64,000 nucleotides of DNA from Clostridiales bacterium (GTDB taxonomy: Bacteria; Bacillota; Clostridia; Christensenellales; Aristaeellaceae), in assembly GCA_004556545.1 (NCBI GenBank), contig SFGO01000003.1, positions 8,933 to 72,932 on the forward strand, in the 5' to 3' direction. Of this stretch, positions 24,301 to 32,740 are shown in pieces; position 1 is the first letter of the stretch; each line of letters opens with the position of its first letter. The notes beneath the pieces are model-generated. The model saw nothing but the letters and a program-made list of their open reading frames with translations. It did not search any database and was not told where the DNA came from. Made by a program: the position numbers and the translations under genes.

Positions 24301-24329
24301 GCATATTCGCGCCCTGCGCCGCATACCTT
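24301..24329 (+). promoter_or_regulatory. Sigma-E (mother-cell) promoter of sipL
   Basis: GCATATT (24301-24307) matches the sigma-E -35 KMATATT exactly. After a 14-nt spacer, CATACCTT (24322-24329) matches the -10 CATACANT at seven of eight positions. Confidence 0.72.
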
Positions 24330-24355
24330 GATACAAAGTTTAGGAGGAATGAAGG

Positions 24356-25909
24356 ATGGAGCGCAAACAGGACGGCGGGGCGCAGACCCCGGAGATTCTC
24401 AGAGAAGAGCTGCCCATGCAGCGTTTTGAGGGGCAAAAGACCAGTCAGGCGGTGGTGGAGGGCGAAGTAGCGCTTCCCGGCGGCCTGCGGGAGGAAACCC
24501 GCATCTTATGCTCCGAGGCCATGGCCGTGCTGGAACAGACGGACGTGCAGTCCGGCCGGGTGGACGCGGAGGGCAAGGTCACGTTTCATGTGCTGTACAC
24601 CCAGGGCGATCCCACCCTGGTCAGCGCGCTGGAAGCGTCGGCGGAGTTTACCCACAGCGTGGATTTTCCCGGCGCGGAGGACGGCATGACCGCCGCGCTC
24701 AGCCTGAGCGTGGAGCATGTGGAGGCCAGCGCGCAGGGCGGACGGCTGCACCTGATGGCGATTCTCAAGGCGCAGACCCGGCTTTTTTCGGACGAACCCC
24801 TTTCCGTGGTGACGGGCGTTCAGGGAGCCGAGGGATTGATGCTGAAGACGGAAACGCTTTCCTGCCTGAGTGCGGCGGCGTCCGGTGCAAGGGAGGTGCT
24901 GGTGCGGGAGGAATGCGAGCTGGCGGACGTGCTGCAAATTGCGGATACCCTGTACGCCACGGCGTTCGCCGCCGTGCAGGACGTGATGGGCGGCGAGGAA
25001 AAAGCCACCGTTTCCGGCAATATTCTTTTGGAAGTCGTTCATCGCAGCAGCATGCCCTCCCGCCCCGTGGTAGTCACCCGGCATACGCTGCCCTTTGAGG
25101 AAACCGTGCCCCTTCTGGGCGAGAACGGCGACAGTCTGTGCTGCGAAGCCGTGGTCAAGGACGTGGCCGTGCTTTCGCAGGAAGGCTCCGGCGAGGGCGA
25201 ACGCACCCTTCGGGCGGAGGTGCTGCTGGGCCTGACCGTGCGGGCCACCGTCAGCCGGGACGTCTGCCTGATGCTGGATGCCTACACCACCCAGGGCGAT
25301 CTGCTGGAGCCGGTAACACAGCCGGTGCGGCGGGCCCTTCGGCACCATCAGCTGCACACGGCGGAAAGCGGCAAAATGACGCTGCTGCTGGACGGTCAGC
25401 CCCCGGCCCGCACTCCGCTCCGCGCCAGCCTGCGGCCTATCGTGACGGACGTGAGCCGTTCCGGCGGCAAGCTGAACGTAGAGGGCATGATGGAAGTCAC
25501 CCTTCTGTACATGACGGATGACAGCGACGCGCCCCAGAGCTATCAGACGGAAGAACCCTTCCGCATGAGCTTTACCTGCGAGCTGTGCTGTCAGGACAGC
25601 CTGCAGCTGACCCCTTCCAATATCGAGCTGGCAGGCATCACCAGCGACCGGGTGGAGATCAAGTACATTCTGCATCTGAGCTGCTACGACGTGCTGCTGG
25701 GCGACGAGCCGCTGGTAACGGACGTGACGGAGCAGCCTGCGCAGCCCGCCGAGCCGGGAATCCTGCTCTGCTTCAGTCAGGCCGGGGAGGATGTGTGGGA
25801 CATTGCCAAGCGCTACCGCGTCAGCTGCGACAGCCTGAAACGCATGAACCCCGACCTTCAGGACGGGGTGGCGGGCCAGCAGGTCATCCTCTGGCACCGG
25901 CAGGAATAA
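24356..25909 (+). CDS. sipL: SipL-like spore coat morphogenetic protein (SPOCS domains plus LysM)
   Basis: 517 aa. It contains repeated DUF3794/SPOCS domains and a C-terminal LysM domain (DVWDIAKRYRVSCDSLKRMNPD). In Clostridioides difficile, SipL binds SpoIVA through its LysM domain and is needed to attach the spore coat in the mother cell. The length and domain order fit that protein. The internal segment PIVTDVSRSGGKLNVEGMME and the later LSCYDVLLGDEPLV are typical SPOCS strands. An AGGAGG site precedes the ATG and a sigma-E promoter lies 27 nt upstream, supporting mother-cell expression. It is monocistronic and divergent from the PlsC-fusion gene. Confidence 0.88.
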   Translation: MERKQDGGAQTPEILREELPMQRFEGQKTSQAVVEGEVALPGGLREETRILCSEAMAVLEQTDVQSGRVDAEGKVTFHVLYTQGDPTLVSALEASAEFTHSVDFPGAEDGMTAALSLSVEHVEASAQGGRLHLMAILKAQTRLFSDEPLSVVTGVQGAEGLMLKTETLSCLSAAASGAREVLVREECELADVLQIADTLYATAFAAVQDVMGGEEKATVSGNILLEVVHRSSMPSRPVVVTRHTLPFEETVPLLGENGDSLCCEAVVKDVAVLSQEGSGEGERTLRAEVLLGLTVRATVSRDVCLMLDAYTTQGDLLEPVTQPVRRALRHHQLHTAESGKMTLLLDGQPPARTPLRASLRPIVTDVSRSGGKLNVEGMMEVTLLYMTDDSDAPQSYQTEEPFRMSFTCELCCQDSLQLTPSNIELAGITSDRVEIKYILHLSCYDVLLGDEPLVTDVTEQPAQPAEPGILLCFSQAGEDVWDIAKRYRVSCDSLKRMNPDLQDGVAGQQVILWHRQE

Positions 25910-25937
25910 AAGGAAAGAAAAGAAAAAGTTGATCCGG

Positions 25938-25970
25938 CAGCGCCGCACGATTTTCCGTGCGGCGCTGTTT
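25938..25970 (+). terminator. Probable terminator after sipL
   Basis: An 11-bp GC-rich stem (CAGCGCCGCAC, arms 25938-25948 and 25957-25967) with a short TTT tail. Confidence 0.65.
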
Positions 25971-26073
25971 GCGGGTGCTGACGGCCAGCCTTTTGGGTTT
26001 TCGCCCCTCCTCTGAGCGGCTTCTGCCCAAAGGGGAGAGCGGCTGCTTTCTCTCCCGTCCATTTTTTCATACG

Positions 26074-26121
26074 AAAACGCTGATGCACCTTCCAAATCCA
26101 TCGAAGATGCACCAGCGTTTT
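26074..26121 (-). terminator. Terminator of the YtfQRT-YjfF importer operon
   Basis: A 14-nt stem with one mismatch (arms 26074-26087 and 26108-26121, AAAACGCTG core), 28 nt beyond the last importer gene on the minus strand. The T-run is part of the stem base. Confidence 0.65.
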
Positions 26122-26148
26122 TTGTATGCGTTGACTCGCTCGCTGTGT

Positions 26149-27204
26149 CTACTTCTTTGCTTTTCGTTTGCCCGTGTAGGTCACGACGATCCGCTGGATG
26201 CAGATGAACAAAAGCAGCAGGGCGCCGGTAGCGATTTTTCCCCACCAGGAGAGAAGATTGCCGTTAAAGGTAATCAGCGCCGGAATAATGGATTTCAGCA
26301 GTACGCCGAACAGCGTGCCGATCATGTATCCCACGCCTCCGGTCAGCAGCGTGCCGCCGATGACCGCGCAGGTGATGACCTCCAGCTCGCCGCCCTGAAG
26401 GGCCAAATTCCAGCCGCTTTTCACATACAGGGCGTAGGCCACGCCCGCCAGCACGGAGCAGAAGCCGTTGAAGCCGTAAACCAGAATCTTGGTTTTTGCC
26501 ACGGGCAAGCCCATCAATTTGGCGGACTGTTCGTTTCCGCCGATCGCGTATACGTTCCGGCCGAAGCGGGTTTTCTGCAGAAGCACAATGCCTACCACGA
26601 TCATGATCAGGAACAGGAGCAGATTGAAATTGATAAAGCAGATCGGCTTGATCTTCACCCACTCGCCGTCCTTCAGGTGCATGAAATACACCTTCCATTG
26701 GGCCAGCGCGTCCATCATGGGGTGGGAAATGTTGATGGATTCCCGGCTGATCAGGGAGCAAACGCCCCGGGCCAGGAACATGCCCGTCAGCGTGGTGATG
26801 AAGGGCGGCACGTTCAGATAGTGGATGGTCGCGCCCATCAGCAGCCCCAGACCAACGCCGACCACCATGGCGGCCAGAATGCAGACCAGAGGGTGAAGAC
26901 CCAGCACCGTATTGCCGTAGGCAATGAACATGCCCGTCAGCGACGCTACCGCGCCCACGCTCAAGTCAATGCCGCCGGTGATCAGCACCATCGTCATGCC
27001 CACGGCGGAGATGCCGTAATAGGCATTGTCGATGAACATGTTCACAAAGGTGCGCAGGGTGGTGAAGCCCTTGGAGCCGTAGGCGACTGCGCCGAAGAGA
27101 TAGATGATCAGGAAAATGCCGATGGTGGCGTATACCATGATATACTTGGGGTTCGCCGCCTTGCTCAGCAGGCTTTGCTTTTTCATCGTCTGTTTCTTAA
27201 GCAT
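26149..27204 (-). CDS. yjfF: Sugar ABC importer permease, YjfF-like
   Basis: 351 aa, BPD/ribose-type (RbsC family) permease with eight to ten helices. GMTMVLITGGIDLSVGAV and IGGTLLTGGVGYMIGTLFG are the conserved helices of this family. With YtfT it forms the heterodimeric channel of a furanose-type importer (galactofuranose in E. coli). The ATG 27204 is one nt past the YtfT stop region and has an AAGGGAG site; the longer reading frame to 27273 is not supported. Last gene of the operon. Confidence 0.88.
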   Translation of the reverse strand: MLKKQTMKKQSLLSKAANPKYIMVYATIGIFLIIYLFGAVAYGSKGFTTLRTFVNMFIDNAYYGISAVGMTMVLITGGIDLSVGAVASLTGMFIAYGNTVLGLHPLVCILAAMVVGVGLGLLMGATIHYLNVPPFITTLTGMFLARGVCSLISRESINISHPMMDALAQWKVYFMHLKDGEWVKIKPICFINFNLLLFLIMIVVGIVLLQKTRFGRNVYAIGGNEQSAKLMGLPVAKTKILVYGFNGFCSVLAGVAYALYVKSGWNLALQGGELEVITCAVIGGTLLTGGVGYMIGTLFGVLLKSIIPALITFNGNLLSWWGKIATGALLLLFICIQRIVVTYTGKRKAKK

Positions 27205-27206
27205 AT

Positions 27207-28289
27207 TCAGGCGTCTCCCTTCACGGCTGCGGACATGCGGTCCTGACGGTTTTTGGCGCGCTTGGCGAACCATTCGCGGGCAGGCTCCGACTGAAGCACG
27301 ATGACCACTGCGATAATCAGGGCCTTGAAGGCCATGGTGGCCTCGGATACGATGCCGAAATAATAGACGAAGGTGACGATGGTGCGGATGATGATCGAAC
27401 CGATGACCGTGCCAGCCAGACTGAATTTGCCGCCGGACATATTGGTGCCGCCGATGACCACTGCCAGAATGGCGTCCATTTCATAGTTCAGGCCGGCGTT
27501 GTTGGAATCGTTGCTCATGATGCGGCTGGAGTAGATCAGACCCGCAATGCCGCTCAGAAGGCCGGTCAGGGCGAAAACGATCAGGATCACCGCCTTGGCG
27601 TTAATGCCGGACAGACGGCTGGCGCTGGGGTTGATGCCCACGGATTCCACCATGGTGCCGAACGCGGTTTTCCGCGTGAACAGCGCTACGGCGGCCACCA
27701 CAATGGCGGATATCACGATGGGCATCGGCAGGCAGAACAAGCTGCCCTGACCAATGAACCGGAAGGGCGTGTACAGCGTGGTAAACTGCTTGCCGTTGGT
27801 CAGAATCTGAGCCACGCCCCGGCCCGCCACCATCAGAATCAGGGTGGCGATAATGGGCTGCATGCCCACATTGGCGATCATCACGCCGTTAAACAGGCCC
27901 ATCAGCGTGCAGACCGCCAGCGGCACCAGCAGCACCAGCACGAAGGGGTAAATGGTGTAGTCGCCGGGGGTCGGATAGGCGCTGACGTCCCACCGCAGGA
28001 ATTTCAGCGCAATCGCGCCGGAAACCGCCACCAGCGCGCCCACGCTCAGATCGGTGCCGCCCAGAGCGATGACCAGCGTCATTCCCATGGCGATAATGGT
28101 GATTTCCGCCGAGCGGTTCAGAATATCGATCAGACTGCCGTACAGCATGCCCGTGGTGGGCTGGTAGCTGATGGAGAAAAACTCCGGCCGTATGATAAAG
28201 CATACCAGCAGAATCAGCAACTCGGCAATCACCGCCCAGGTGATCTTGGAGCGCATCAGATCGGAAAGACTGAATTTTTTCTTTTTCAT
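27207..28289 (-). CDS. ytfT: Sugar ABC importer permease, YtfT-like
   Basis: 360 aa, RbsC family, partner of the YjfF-like permease. Conserved features are GMTLVIALGGTDLSVGALVA, MQPIIATLILMVAGRG and AVVIGGTNMSGGKFSL. The polybasic start MKKKKFSLSDLMRSK places the N-terminus in the cytoplasm. The start codon overlaps the ATPase stop by 4 nt (ATGA), so the two subunits are translated together. Confidence 0.9.
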   Translation of the reverse strand: MKKKKFSLSDLMRSKITWAVIAELLILLVCFIIRPEFFSISYQPTTGMLYGSLIDILNRSAEITIIAMGMTLVIALGGTDLSVGALVAVSGAIALKFLRWDVSAYPTPGDYTIYPFVLVLLVPLAVCTLMGLFNGVMIANVGMQPIIATLILMVAGRGVAQILTNGKQFTTLYTPFRFIGQGSLFCLPMPIVISAIVVAAVALFTRKTAFGTMVESVGINPSASRLSGINAKAVILIVFALTGLLSGIAGLIYSSRIMSNDSNNAGLNYEMDAILAVVIGGTNMSGGKFSLAGTVIGSIIIRTIVTFVYYFGIVSEATMAFKALIIAVVIVLQSEPAREWFAKRAKNRQDRMSAAVKGDA

Positions 28290-29806
28290 ACCGCTTCTTC
28301 CCCTTCCTTCGCGCCTCCGGCGATGATGTTGAGAATGGTCTGCTGGGTGCAGCTTTCGCCGTCCACCTCGCCTACCTTTTCCCGGTCGCGCATGACCACG
28401 ATCCGGTTGGAGCAGCGGATGATCTCATCCAGCTCGGAGCTGATGAAGATCACGGACACGCCCTCGCCGCACATTTCCAGCATCAGCCGCTGAATTTCGG
28501 CCTTTGCGCCCACGTCGATGCCCCGGGTGGGTTCGTCCAGAATCAGCACCTCCGGGTCGGTCGCCATCCAGCGGGCCAGAATGACTTTCTGCTGGTTGCC
28601 GCCTGAAAGCTCGCCCACCTTTTTTTCGGCGTTCGGGGTGGCAATGCCCAGAAGCTTGATGTATTTTTCCGCCAGCTCGCTTTGCTCCTGGTGGGACATG
28701 GGATGCATGAAGCCCTTGCGCGCCTGCACCGCCAGCATGATATTCTCGCGGATGCTCAAATCGCCGATAATGCCGTCCCGCTTGCGGTCCTCGGGGCAGA
28801 AGGCAATCCGCTTGGCGATGGCGTCGCAGGGCTCCCGGAAGCTGACCGGCTGCCCGTCCATGGTGATTTCTCCCGTAGTCGGATGGCCGATGCCGAAGAA
28901 CATTTCAGCCGTTTCGGTGCGGCCGCTGCCCAAAAGCCCCGCAAAACCCATCAGTTCGCCTTTTTTCAGGTTCAGGGAAACACTGCTGATAACGCCCGGA
29001 GCGCCGATCCGGCTGGCCGTCAGCGTATAGGGCGCGTCATCCGCTACTTCCGCCCGCTTCAGGTTGAAGATCACGTCCATGTCCTTGCCGATCATCTGCG
29101 TTACCAGCTCCAGCTTGCTGATCTCGCTGGCCTGGAAGGTGCCGATCAGATGACCGTTGCGCAGGATGGTCAGCCGGTCGGAAACGGCGAACACCTGATC
29201 CAGAAAATGGGTGATGAAGATGATCCCCATGCCGTCGGCCTTCAGCTCCCGCATGACCTCGAAAAGCAGCTGTACCTCGTTTTCATCCAGCGACGAGGTG
29301 GGCTCGTCCAGAATGAGGATTTTCGCCTGAATATCCACAGCCCGGGCGATGGAAACCATCTGCTGTATCGCCGTGGAGTAATAGGACAGCGGACGGGTAA
29401 CGTCGATATCCAGATGAAAGCGGGACATCAGCGCCGCCGCCCGACGGTTCAGCTCCTTCCAGTCGATCTGATGGCGCTTCATGGGCTGACGGCCCACGAA
29501 AATATTTTCCGCAACGGAAAGGTTCTGACACAGATTGACCTCCTGAAACACCGTGGAGATGCCCATTTTAATGGCATCCTGAGGACTGGTGGGAACGATT
29601 TCCTCACCGTCCAGCAAAATTTTGCCAGCGTCCATGTGATGAACGCCGGTCAGGCATTTGATCAGCGTGGATTTTCCTGCGCCGTTTTCACCCAGCAGCG
29701 CGTGAATTTCGCCCTTGTTCAGGGTAAAATCCACTTTATCCAACGCCTTTACGCCGGGGAACTGAATTTCGATCCCCTTCATTTCCAAAATGGCTTCCTG
29801 CGGCAA
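28286..29806 (-). CDS. ytfR: Sugar ABC importer duplicated ATPase, YtfR-like
   Basis: 506 aa with two fused nucleotide-binding domains, as in RbsA, MglA and YtfR. Domain 1 has Walker A GENGAGKST, a weakened signature (YYSTAIQQMVSIARA) and Walker B LILDEPTSSLDE. Domain 2 has a degenerate Walker A (GLLGSGRTE), a strong signature LSGGNQQKVILARW, and LILDEPTRGIDVG. It energises the YtfT/YjfF channel from the cytoplasmic face. It follows the binding-protein gene after a 172-nt hairpin-rich spacer. Confidence 0.94.
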   Translation of the reverse strand: MPQEAILEMKGIEIQFPGVKALDKVDFTLNKGEIHALLGENGAGKSTLIKCLTGVHHMDAGKILLDGEEIVPTSPQDAIKMGISTVFQEVNLCQNLSVAENIFVGRQPMKRHQIDWKELNRRAAALMSRFHLDIDVTRPLSYYSTAIQQMVSIARAVDIQAKILILDEPTSSLDENEVQLLFEVMRELKADGMGIIFITHFLDQVFAVSDRLTILRNGHLIGTFQASEISKLELVTQMIGKDMDVIFNLKRAEVADDAPYTLTASRIGAPGVISSVSLNLKKGELMGFAGLLGSGRTETAEMFFGIGHPTTGEITMDGQPVSFREPCDAIAKRIAFCPEDRKRDGIIGDLSIRENIMLAVQARKGFMHPMSHQEQSELAEKYIKLLGIATPNAEKKVGELSGGNQQKVILARWMATDPEVLILDEPTRGIDVGAKAEIQRLMLEMCGEGVSVIFISSELDEIIRCSNRIVVMRDREKVGEVDGESCTQQTILNIIAGGAKEGEEAV

Positions 29807-29978
29807 GAAAATTCCTCCCTTGGATGGAATTACAGGGCGGTCAGACGTATCTGCCGCCCTGTAACGGAGGGAACCCTATTCCCACAGCCAAAGGGCTCCG
29901 ACCTTTATCGCCCCGCAGCCCGAAGGTTCGGCGGGGTCAGGACACAGGGGCCGAAACCCCTGTGCCCTTGGTGAATCA
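29807..29978 (-). other. Hairpin-rich spacer between binding-protein and ATPase genes
   Basis: Contains a stem of 11 plus 4 bp with one bulge (arms 29830-29840 and 29854-29864) and an 8-bp CACAGGGG/CCCCTGTG hairpin (29943-29964). No promoter is obvious. Such spacers commonly protect or partly terminate the message so that the binding protein is made in excess. Confidence 0.55.
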
Positions 29979-30965
29979 TCAATACTTGCGCTCGCTGATC
30001 ACGTCTTCCGCCTTGATGGAGGTGACGGTGCCCAGGTCGATGCCGCCTACGCAGTCGAATACGCCCTCAGCGGGATGAATGACTTCGCGGCCGAAGGTTT
30101 CGCCGTTCTCCAGGCCTTCGATGGTGGGAACCACGAAAGCGGAGTACAGGGGGTTGCACTCGACGGTGCAGTTCATCTCACCGGCAACGATCGAGTCGAA
30201 AGCGGCCTTCACGGAGTCGCAGCCCACGATGATCACGTCCTTGCCGGGCACCAGACCGGCGGCCTTGATGGCGTCGATAGCGCCCAGACCCATGTCGTCG
30301 TTCTGAGCGATCAGCACGTCGATCTTCTCCACGGACTTCAGCCAGCTCTCCATCAGAGCCTGACCTTCAGCACGGGTGAAATTGCCGCTGTTCTGCGCAA
30401 CGACCTTCATGTTGGGGTAATCCTTCAGAGCGGCCAGATTGCCTTCGGTACGGCCAACCTGCGCGTCCGCGCCGGTGGTGCCTTCCATGATGGCAACGCA
30501 GATTTCTTCTTCGCCGCGGCCCAGCGTCTTGAGGTATTCGCCGGCCCAGGCTACCTGACGGCGGCCTTCTTCAACGAAGTCACCGCCGAAAGCAGCGGCG
30601 TACTCGATCTTGTCGGCACAGTCGGGCATACGGTCGATCAGGATCAGGGGGATTTCCGCCTCGTTGACTTCCTTGAGAACCTCGTCCCAGCCAGTGGAAA
30701 CCACGCCGGTGAACAGGATGTAGTCCACGCCCTGGGTGATGAAGTTGCGCAGGGCCTTCACCTGATTTTCCTGCTTCTGCTGAGCGTCGTCGTAGACCAG
30801 CTCCCAGCCTTCATGATTCTTGATGGCGTTGCAGATGTCGTCGGTGTTGGCGGTACGCCAGTCGGATTCCTGGCCGATCTGAGAGAAAGCGATGGTCAGC
30901 GCGGAAGCGCTGGACAGGCTCAGCACCAGAACCAGAGCCAGAACGACAGAGAACAGTTTCTTCAT
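29979..30965 (-). CDS. ytfQ: Sugar-binding protein, YtfQ-like
   Basis: 328 aa, type 1 periplasmic binding protein (ribose/galactose fold). A signal peptide (MKKLFSVVLALVLVLSLSS) lacks a lipobox Cys, unlike the sensor paralogue at 34192. The mature start TIAFSQIGQESDWR is the YtfQ signature for furanose sugars, followed by FTGVVSTGWDEVL, AQNDDMGLGAIDAIKAAG and VGCDSVKAAF. It delivers ligand to YtfT/YjfF. A GGAGG site precedes the ATG. Codon use is strongly biased to C- and G-ended preferred codons, consistent with high expression. Confidence 0.92.
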   Translation of the reverse strand: MKKLFSVVLALVLVLSLSSASALTIAFSQIGQESDWRTANTDDICNAIKNHEGWELVYDDAQQKQENQVKALRNFITQGVDYILFTGVVSTGWDEVLKEVNEAEIPLILIDRMPDCADKIEYAAAFGGDFVEEGRRQVAWAGEYLKTLGRGEEEICVAIMEGTTGADAQVGRTEGNLAALKDYPNMKVVAQNSGNFTRAEGQALMESWLKSVEKIDVLIAQNDDMGLGAIDAIKAAGLVPGKDVIIVGCDSVKAAFDSIVAGEMNCTVECNPLYSAFVVPTIEGLENGETFGREVIHPAEGVFDCVGGIDLGTVTSIKAEDVISERKY

Positions 30966-31135
30966 GAAATTCTTCCTCCTTCACTTTTGGGTTTTTCACC
31001 CGTTGATTCTTTTTTACCACAGGACGCGGCTGAAAAAAAGGAAGGGAATTTGGAAGTTGGTTGGGAATTTTCAGCGTGATGGGATTTGCTCAAAATAGAA
31101 CGGCACAAACGGGAAATTTTTCCGAAAAACGGAAG

Positions 31136-32740
31136 TTATTTTCCGGCTCCCTCGTTTCGCTGCCCCTTTCGGTAGTCCCGGGGCGATACGCCCACCTGCT
31201 TTTTGAATTGATAGCTGAAATAATGGGGGTCGTTATAGCCCACCGCGTCGGAGATTTCCGAGGTGCGCAGATCGGTGGAAGCCAGCAGCTCCCGGGCTTT
31301 GGCTACCCGCTGGGCCGTCAGGTATTCGGTAAAGGTGATGCCCATTTCCTGAGAAAAAACGGTGCAGAAATGGTTGTTGCTCAGGGCTACATGGGAGGCC
31401 ACGTCCCGCAGGGTGATGTTGGGGTCCGCATAGTGGCGGGCAATATAATCCTGCGCCTGATGGATGACGCTGCGATACCGGGCGCTGCCGTTCCGATCCC
31501 GGAAGCGAATCGCCTGTTCCAGAATGCCCCGGCAAAGTGCCATGGCGTTCTCCGGGGAAAGCTGCTGGTTTTCGACCCGGAACGCGCTGGGGATGACCTC
31601 CTGAGGTACGCCGCCGTTTTCCTGAATCACCTTGGAGGCAGCCTTCACCGCCTCTACAAAGAAATAATGAATCATGATAATGGACTGGGAGGCGCTTTCT
31701 CCGGCCGTGCGCTCATAGGCGCTGAGGATGGAGCCTACTTCCTCTGCTGACGCGCAGCGCAGCTGATCGGTCAGATCAAAGCTGTCCATCCGTTCCACGG
31801 ACAGGCCGCTTAAATCGGTGCTGGAATAGTCCTGCGTGCTCATGATGCGGTGCGCGCCGTCCCGGGCCGCTTCGCCCCGGAGCCGTTCCAGAATGACCTG
31901 AGCGCTGAAGAGGGATTTGGGCACTTCCTTCAGAACGGCCACATCGTCGCCGATGGCGATCAGGATCGTCAGGTTCAGATTGCGCTCCACCTCGTACTGC
32001 ACCGCCTGAGCCAGACCGTAGGCCCGTTCCTCCAGATCCTGAGCGCTGTCCCCCAGTACCAGAAATACAAAGCCGCCCCAACCCCGGCAGAGCTGCACCG
32101 TCCCGCCGCTGCCTTCCGTCAGCTGTTCCAGCACCGTCTGCACAGGCAGCAGCGCCGTCTCGTTTTCTTCTTCCTTCCTGAAACCCAGCAGCATGACCAG
32201 ATAGCGATTGGCCAGCAGATTGACCTGCAGCGTCCGGGCACTTTTGAGGATGCGCTCGTCGTTGGCGCCGCCGTAAAGCTCCACCAGCAGCTTTTCCATC
32301 TGAAAGCGGCTGGTGGAGGCCGCCTGCTGCCGGTAGGCCGACAGATCCGCCTGATGGCGCTGCTCTTCCCGAATCTGCCGGGCAATCCGCTGAAGGACGT
32401 CCAGCAGATCCCGGCTGCTGACGGGCTTCAGCAGATATTCCTTCACGTTGAGCGAGATGGCCTCCCGGGCATAGGAAAAATCGTCGTAGCCGCTGAGAAT
32501 GACGGTATGAACCCAGGGCATGGAGCGGGATACCTGACGGCACAGCTCCAGTCCGTCCATAAAGGGCATGCGGATATCCGTAATCAGAATATCCGGCTTC
32601 ACGTCCTGAAGCATGTTCAGGGCGATTTCCCCGTCGGGCGCTTCTCCCGCCAGTACGAATTCCGTCTGCTCCCAAGGAAAATTGGTGCGGATTCCCTCCC
32701 GTACGACGATTTCATCATCCACCAGAAACACCTTAAACAT
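31136..32740 (-). CDS. AraC-type response regulator, YesN family
   Basis: 534 aa. The receiver domain (residues 1-120) has the acidic pair D8/D9, phosphoacceptor Asp55 in DILITDIRMPFMDG, and a conserved K in YLLKPVSSRDL. A middle region of about 290 residues precedes a C-terminal AraC double helix-turn-helix (ITLRDVASHVALSNNHFCTVF and EISDAVGYNDPHYFSYQFKK). It should activate transcription of the adjacent sugar importer when phosphorylated by the kinase upstream. ATG 32740 follows AGGAGG and overlaps the kinase gene by 8 nt. Confidence 0.93.
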   Translation of the reverse strand: MFKVFLVDDEIVVREGIRTNFPWEQTEFVLAGEAPDGEIALNMLQDVKPDILITDIRMPFMDGLELCRQVSRSMPWVHTVILSGYDDFSYAREAISLNVKEYLLKPVSSRDLLDVLQRIARQIREEQRHQADLSAYRQQAASTSRFQMEKLLVELYGGANDERILKSARTLQVNLLANRYLVMLLGFRKEEENETALLPVQTVLEQLTEGSGGTVQLCRGWGGFVFLVLGDSAQDLEERAYGLAQAVQYEVERNLNLTILIAIGDDVAVLKEVPKSLFSAQVILERLRGEAARDGAHRIMSTQDYSSTDLSGLSVERMDSFDLTDQLRCASAEEVGSILSAYERTAGESASQSIIMIHYFFVEAVKAASKVIQENGGVPQEVIPSAFRVENQQLSPENAMALCRGILEQAIRFRDRNGSARYRSVIHQAQDYIARHYADPNITLRDVASHVALSNNHFCTVFSQEMGITFTEYLTAQRVAKARELLASTDLRTSEISDAVGYNDPHYFSYQFKKQVGVSPRDYRKGQRNEGAGK

